A DNA stretch of 64,000 nt from Silene conica (lineage: Eukaryota; Streptophyta; Magnoliopsida; Caryophyllales; Caryophyllaceae). Below the pieces are notes generated by a model that saw nothing but the letters and a program-made list of their open reading frames with translations, was not told where the DNA came from and did no database searches. The DNA lies in assembly GCA_029255685.2 (NCBI GenBank), contig CM055313.2, positions 41,682,079 through 41,746,078 on the forward strand, written 5' to 3'. Every line of letters begins with the position of its first letter. The first letter of the stretch is position 1. Made by a program: the position numbers and the translations under genes. Positions 58,974 through 64,000 of this stretch are shown piece after piece.

Positions 58974-60047
58974 AGGTAATACGGTCGTGCGGGACCGCTT
59001 AAACCAGCGCTATCGGGAGGCAGCTCGCGTTTTTTTCGTTTTTTTCAAGTTTCCTTAGTTTAGTGTTAGTTTCTTTGATTTCAGTTTTAGGTTACGTTTA
59101 ATGCGTTTGTCAAGCTTATGTTGCAGGGTGTGACGCTTTTGGAGTCATGAATTTGAAGAATAACGGGTTAAGTACTGCTAAGGGTCCCTAGATCGAGGTA
59201 TAAGTGGCCTAGATCGAGGAACCCTTGGCAAAATTTCAATTCCGTTAAAGCGTAAGTGAGGTCGTAAAAACTTTAGGTCCCTCGATCGAGGTAGTGACGT
59301 CCTCGATCGAGGAACTCTGTTTGAATTTTTTCCTCCTAAAGACGTAGGTAAGGATTATTTTTTTAAAGGTCCCTCGATCGAGGACCGCCTACCCTCGATC
59401 GAGGCGGGCGGTTCAGACCGGTCTGCCGGCTTCTTTAGCTTACTTTCCCCAATTTTTCTTCATTCTTCAATTTTTCTTCAACTTTTTCGCACCCCTTCCT
59501 CTTTCTCTTCAATTTTCTTATCCCCAAATCCCCTTTGTGCTTCATTGTTCACTAATTCATCATCAACATCACATCTTTGCTAGATTCTAACAACTTTCTT
59601 GGAGGTAATTTCTCATTTTTCACTCTAATTTTCAGATTTTATTCATCTTAAGAAAAGTTAGGGTTTGGTGTGTTTATGCTAATTTGATGCTTTAAATTGT
59701 TGTTTCTTGCTACAAATCACTCTTATACTTACTTATAATTAATATTCCTAGTCGATAACACCTTCATTCATCAAATTCTAGTCAAAATTTCGAAAATTTC
59801 GAATTAGGGGTTAGGGTTTGGTCGAAAATTTCGAATTAGGGGTTAGTTATTTGTTTGTTATTTCTTGCTTTCATCCTTCTTTTAGCTACTTATAATTTAA
59901 ATTCATAAGTCATTTACAACCTGATTTACCTAATTTTAGTCACAAATTCGAAAAATTTCGAATTAGGGATTAGGGTTTGGGTAATTTCAGGTTTATTTTG
60001 ATTGCAATTGGGTTTATATATAATTCTTTGTATGCTAATTTTGTAGG
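58974..60047 (+). other. Element H region between pol and ORF-1, noncoding
   Basis: Directly after pol lies GCGCTATCGGGAGGCAGC, the sort of block that follows pol in Athila-type elements. Then comes a T-rich stretch ending in TTGCAG at about 59122-59127, a candidate splice acceptor. Palindromic modules occupy 59187-59404. A tandemly repeated motif AATTTCGAATTAGGG(A/G)TTAGGG occurs at about 59800-59975. The region ends in TTTTGTAGG next to the ORF-1 start. No gene is seen. Confidence 0.7.
59187..59404. repeat. Palindromic modules in the element H 3' region
   Basis: Three pairs: CCTAGATCGAGG at 59187-59198 and 59208-59219; CCTCGATCGAGG at 59280-59291 and 59301-59312; CCTCGATCGAGG at 59372-59383 and 59393-59404. 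All spacers are 9 bp. Confidence 0.97.
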
Positions 60048-60996
60048 ATGGATAGACAAGGAGCAAGACGACAAAGGGCACCACGTCAACCACGCATTCC
60101 ACCAGTTGACGATTTTCCCATGGTAATCTTCGCCACACCTGAGCAAAGGAACGAGTTTGTTCGCCTCATGGCTAGGCCGATGAACCCAACTAGATGCGTG
60201 AACAGTACCATACTTAGTAACTTGGGCCTTAATGATAGCATCTTTGGCATGTTTGACCAATTGGGGTTGGGTGGTTTGTACTCTTTGTGTGAATCATCTT
60301 ATCGTCCCCTGACACTTGAGTTCTTAAGCTCCTTGGTTCATGATATACCGGGTAATAGGAGGATTCAGTTTCGACTCCTTAATGTCGATTATGCCCTTTC
60401 ATATGACCAAGTGGCTGATCACCTTGGTTTAGATGTTGGGGAACCGGAGGATATACTGGGGGTTCCAAATTGGCTCCGTGCGACTCGGTATTTTTCCCTG
60501 TTTTCAGGTCATACCGTGGAAGTGGGAGCTATGGCTGTCAACGATATACAACATCCTTCTCTTAGGATTTTCCTGCGCCTACTTTCCTTTCTTCTTTATG
60601 GTAGGAAGGATATAAGTAAACTGGTGACCATGGAGGTTCTGCTTTTAGCCTCCTGCCTAAACCCTTTTCAGGAGGAGGTATTCACTTTCAGCGCTCCGGG
60701 AGTCGTTTGTGGGGCTCTAGATAAGATGAGAGGGAAGTTCTCATCTTTAGATTGTGGGGTTATAGTGACTCGCCTTGCTAGGCGAGCAGCTGGTTTTCAG
60801 GGTCTTCCACCTTACTTACCAATGACCAATATTGTGGCACCCACGGTGGATGAGGAGTACCTGCGTCATGGGCTCGGTTGGATAGATTGTGTTGCGAGGA
60901 GATATAGGTGGAAGGTACGGGGTACCTTGTGGATGGATTTACCATGTGATCGACTTCCTGAGACGGACCATCTTGAGGAGGACGAGTCAGAGCTAC
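60048..60996 (+). pseudogene. Athila ORF-1 (env-like position) frame, 3' part cut off by copia I
   Basis: Open from MDRQGARRQRAPRQPR (very basic N-terminus) for about 316 residues. The segment TLEFLSSLVHDIPGNRRIQF and RLLNVDYALSYDQVADHLGL fits the ATHILA ORF-1 family, which occupies the third, env-like position in these elements. No signal peptide or strong membrane segment is visible in the part present. The frame runs open into the copia LTR at 60997, so the last ~12 residues of the apparent frame are not native. An acceptor-like TTTTGTAG ends two bases before the ATG, consistent with expression from a spliced RNA (inference). Function unknown. Confidence 0.7.
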
Positions 60997-62310
60997 TGTT
61001 GGAGGAAGTGTCCTCGACAATAGTGTGTTGACGTAATTAAAACTCATCTGAATGAAACACAACTGGGAGTGTTACTCTTTTAAAGTCAACTGATCAACAT
61101 TTACCGATAATGATTGGCTGTCTAGAGTTTGACATTATCGTCATATGATGGTGGTGATCAGTTGATCCCTTAAGGTCATATCTTTAGGGATTCCGTCTCA
61201 ATGGGATAAATTAATTAATATTGTATTGGATACGAATTAATATAACTGGAAATTTGGAAATAATTTTATATGACGAATATTTTATAATGGGATTATAATA
61301 ATAATAGTCAAAGTAATAAAATCGTTTTATTACTCTCGGTTTTTATTTATTCGTTTGCGAAACGTTTAAATTGAGAATGAACACGGTTGATCATAAAATT
61401 ACAAAGAGTTGTAATTAAATTATGACATTACATTTTTATACAATAATAATTTTGAAATTATTAGTGTAATTATTTAAATGTAATAAATTTGTAAATTATG
61501 AATTTTAATAGTTAAAATTGCACAATTAACAAATTGGGTCATGTGTTATGAAACATGTGTGACATGTTACAAATTAACACAATTGACAAAAATAAAATGG
61601 GTCCATTTGGTACCCCATTTCAGCCGTGTAAGGTGGTATGTATGTGGAAGTTGTGTGCTTAAATAAACAATGGGATTGTGTGTGCTAGTATGCAAAGATA
61701 GAGTGTGTAAGAGTGTAAGGCATATTTGATGCTTTATGTAAGTGTAAGAGAGCCATGCATTGGCTTCTCTTGCTTGTCTTGGCCGGCCATGTTGCTTGCT
61801 TAAGCAAGCTCATGTGCCTATAAATAACACACACACACACACTTCAAACAAGCTAGTTTTTAGCTAAGTGATTATTGTTGGTGGATGCTTAATAATCTCA
61901 CTAACACATTCATACTACAACTCCATTCTCCCATTTTCTTAAGTAAAATAGTTTTTACTAAGAAAATAATTATTTCCATATTAATAATATTAAGAGTAAT
62001 ATTATTATTATTTCTAGTATACAAATACTAATTTTCTAGTAACAAAATTGGTGTTAGTTTGAGATTGGGTCCTTGATACGTATCTTTTGGAGACGATTTT
62101 TGTTAGATCGTTTAAGGGTATTTCGGTGGCTTGAAGACTCAAATAATAGGTGATTATTGAGTATAAACCTTCTAAAACCAATGTAAGGACAATCACATCT
62201 TATGATATCATCATGCATGCATAAGATCTATTAAAGTTTTTATCACTAAACTTAAAGAAACAAAACTCACATTAGTTTTGAGTATAAATTAAGGAACTTA
62301 GTTTCCATCA
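60997..62310 (+). mobile_element. Copia element I 5' LTR
   Basis: 1314 bp, TGTTGGAGGAAGTG to TTTCCATCA, followed after two bases by a tRNA-iMet primer site. The start and several inner blocks (GTCAACTG/GTCAACAT, AGAGTTTGACATTA, GGTGATCAGTTGATCCCTT) match copia E, so it is a related family. It interrupts the ORF-1 frame of element H. Confidence 0.9.
61819..61826 (+). promoter_or_regulatory. TATA box in the copia I LTR
   Basis: TATAAATA followed by a (CA)n run (61829-61842). Good promoter candidate of the element. Confidence 0.6.
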
Positions 62311-62312
62311 AG

Positions 62313-62324
62313 TGGTATCAGAGC
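62313..62324 (+). other. Copia I primer-binding site (tRNA-iMet)
   Basis: TGGTATCAGAGC two bases after the LTR, identical to that of copia E. Confidence 0.95.
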
Positions 62325-64000
62325 TTTACGGTTGTTGCATGCATGATCGGATTCATGATTTATGTTAAACGGATTAACATATGATTTTCGAAATTATTGT
62401 GTTTATTATGATAAATCACAAAATAATTTTGCATATTAAAGTTTCTGATTCTAAAATGGTTTTAGGACATAAAAATAATTTTATGGATTTTTATTGTTCA
62501 TTTTTATATTTATTTGTATTTTTGTAGTTTAAATCGGTTTTAAACAACAATTAATGGGAAAAATAGTTAAAAATAGTTTCTGGCCGAGATTTTTTGATAT
62601 GTTCTCACATGCATATTTAATATATTGTATATGATTTTTCGTAATAAATGGAGTTAATATGCATGGATTACGAATTTTATGAGATAAATAGTCATAATAT
62701 GAGTAAAAATGGGTATAGAAGGTTATATTTCGAATTTGACCTTAAAAATTTTATGAGAAGTCACATGAAATATATAAAATACCTGTATAAATTTTCGGAT
62801 TTATTGGACTTGTATTGCATGATTAATGATTTTTATAGTAAAAATCGGATTAATAGTGACTTAAATTCGACTTTAATAGTTATAGTTGGAATTTTGCCAT
62901 AAAAATTTAACACAATGTCACATGCAATATTTACAGAATGTATGTAATTTTTGAGAATTTATTCTTAAGTGATGCATCTTTTATGATTTTAATAGTTGAA
63001 ATCGGCTAAATAATGACTTATTGTGTTAAAAAAAGTTAATCTTAATATTATGGCATGAAATTTTACCCATAGATGTCTTATATAATAGGAACATCAGATC
63101 TAAAAGTTGGATATCAAAAAGTTTCTGTTTTTATGATTATTAATTTTTAATGAGTTAATTAGCTAATAATCGTAATTTATGAGTCGAAAATAAAATTTTC
63201 GAGTATGGTCTGTAATTTTTGGTCCTTTTCAGATTCTAATATATATTTTAGGATGACTAAAAATTTATGGCAAATTATTGCAAGTTTTTATAATTTAAAT
63301 CGGATTTTTAATCATAAAAATGACTTTTATACGATTTATTTAAGAAATAAACCATAAACATTTGCAAAAGACCATTTTATTAATTTCTGAATTTTTAGAA
63401 AATTTCCAGAAAGTTTAAAATTTTTGAATTTTATATTTCGAATTTTATTGACTCATTTGGCCATATTTTGTTTATTTTTCCCGAAAATACAAGTAATTTA
63501 TGAACAATAATGCAAAATCAAGTTAGATCATGATCAAATATTAGTAGAGACTAAACATTGATTCCTAAAGTAAGTTAGGATGATTAACTTGGACATAAAT
63601 TAGATTTATGTAATTTTGATGATTTTAATAGTTAAAATCGCGCATATCCGTAAAAACCGTAAACAAATATGAGATATTTGCTCCCATAAGGCGATTTGGC
63701 ATTAAACTTAAGCTTGTGCATACATATTTTATTATGGCATTTTATTTAATATGAATGTCATATTTTGAATGTTATTTATATAATTCGGAATTATGTAATT
63801 TTCTTAGTATGGCCTTAGTTTTAATCAATATTACCCGTAATGAAAGGGAATATTGATTCGGTTGTAATTTATGTGATCTCGTATCACGGGTTTGTAATTT
63901 AATTTAATTTTCAGTTTTACAAAATAGAATAGTTGTATTATTTTATTGTAATTCCGAAGATCCAAAAGACGGTGCCATACGGAAAGGAGTTCCAACAAGA
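62325..64000 (+). other. Copia I leader (continues beyond window)
   Basis: AT-rich noncoding leader; in copia E the coding frame opens only 1.76 kb after the primer site, so gag is expected just past the window. It repeats imperfect copies of GATTTTAATAGTTAAAATC (for example near 62838, 62988, 63284 and 63618). The block from about 63795 matches copia E 14995-15230. Short open frames such as 62648-62902 have no recognisable features. Confidence 0.65.

Larger units (their letters stand above)
51885..60996 (+). mobile_element. Element H: Athila-like retrotransposon, right part interrupted by copia I
   Basis: 5' LTR, tRNA-Asp primer site, leader hairpin, gag-protease-RT-RNase H-integrase in one frame, noncoding region, then an Athila ORF-1/env-like frame cut by copia I at 60997. 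The remainder and 3' LTR lie beyond the window. It is the autonomous-type counterpart of element C, although its own pol is now broken by stops. Confidence 0.88.

Noticed and set aside
60048-60996. Host gene interrupted by a retrotransposon
   Set aside because: Position after pol, similarity to ATHILA ORF-1 segments and continuity with element H favour an element frame.

Overview
The window is plant nuclear DNA made almost entirely of nested transposable elements. I found no host gene, rRNA or tRNA gene. The evidence for a plant is the element mix: Athila-type Ty3/gypsy elements with a tRNA-Asp-like primer site, other gypsy elements with 2-3 kb LTRs, Ty1/copia elements with tRNA-iMet primer sites, and CACTA DNA transposons carrying a Transposase_24-type (Ptta/En/Spm) gene. 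It is probably a large dicot genome, but the species cannot be read from this.

Layout and nesting (letters are my own labels). The oldest layer is gypsy element A: a 3' internal end at 49088-49296 and its 3' LTR at 49297-51718. Minus-strand gypsy element B sits in A; its 5' LTR is split into 6983-7901 and 47343-49087, and its gag and pol lie at 6816-4476. The right end of a CACTA transposon (CACTA-2, up to 4475) interrupts B's reverse transcriptase, and the LTR of element D (1-1942) lies inside that CACTA. B's 5' LTR is split by a 39.4 kb Athila-like element C (7902-47337) with a perfect 5-bp duplication, gtaca. C is in turn broken by copia element E (to 21423), solo LTR F (10697-13639, duplication gttga), a 5.46 kb CACTA transposon (CACTA-1, 25077-30534, duplication TAG) and solo LTR G (44648-46610). 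The nest A-B-C-E-F is five levels deep.

To the right lies a second Athila-like element H (51885 onward): 5' LTR, leader, gag-pol in one frame broken by five stops, and an Athila ORF-1/env-like reading frame. That frame is cut at 60997 by copia element I, whose 5' LTR and leader run to the window end.

C carries gag and protease but no polymerase. Its 3' part is an array of 1458-bp tandem units, nine full and two partial. C probably depended on enzymes from a relative such as H, because gag, primer site and leader architecture match.

Most striking structure: C and H share a dispersed module, two 12-bp palindromic or mutually inverted words separated by exactly 9 bp (21-bp period). It occurs in the LTR upstream of the TATA box, in the gag linker and in the 3' region. 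The two elements use different words (GGTCGACCGACC versus CCTCGATCGAGG) with the same spacing and the same locations. Both also have a hairpin about 31 nt upstream of the gag start, with compensated base changes between them.
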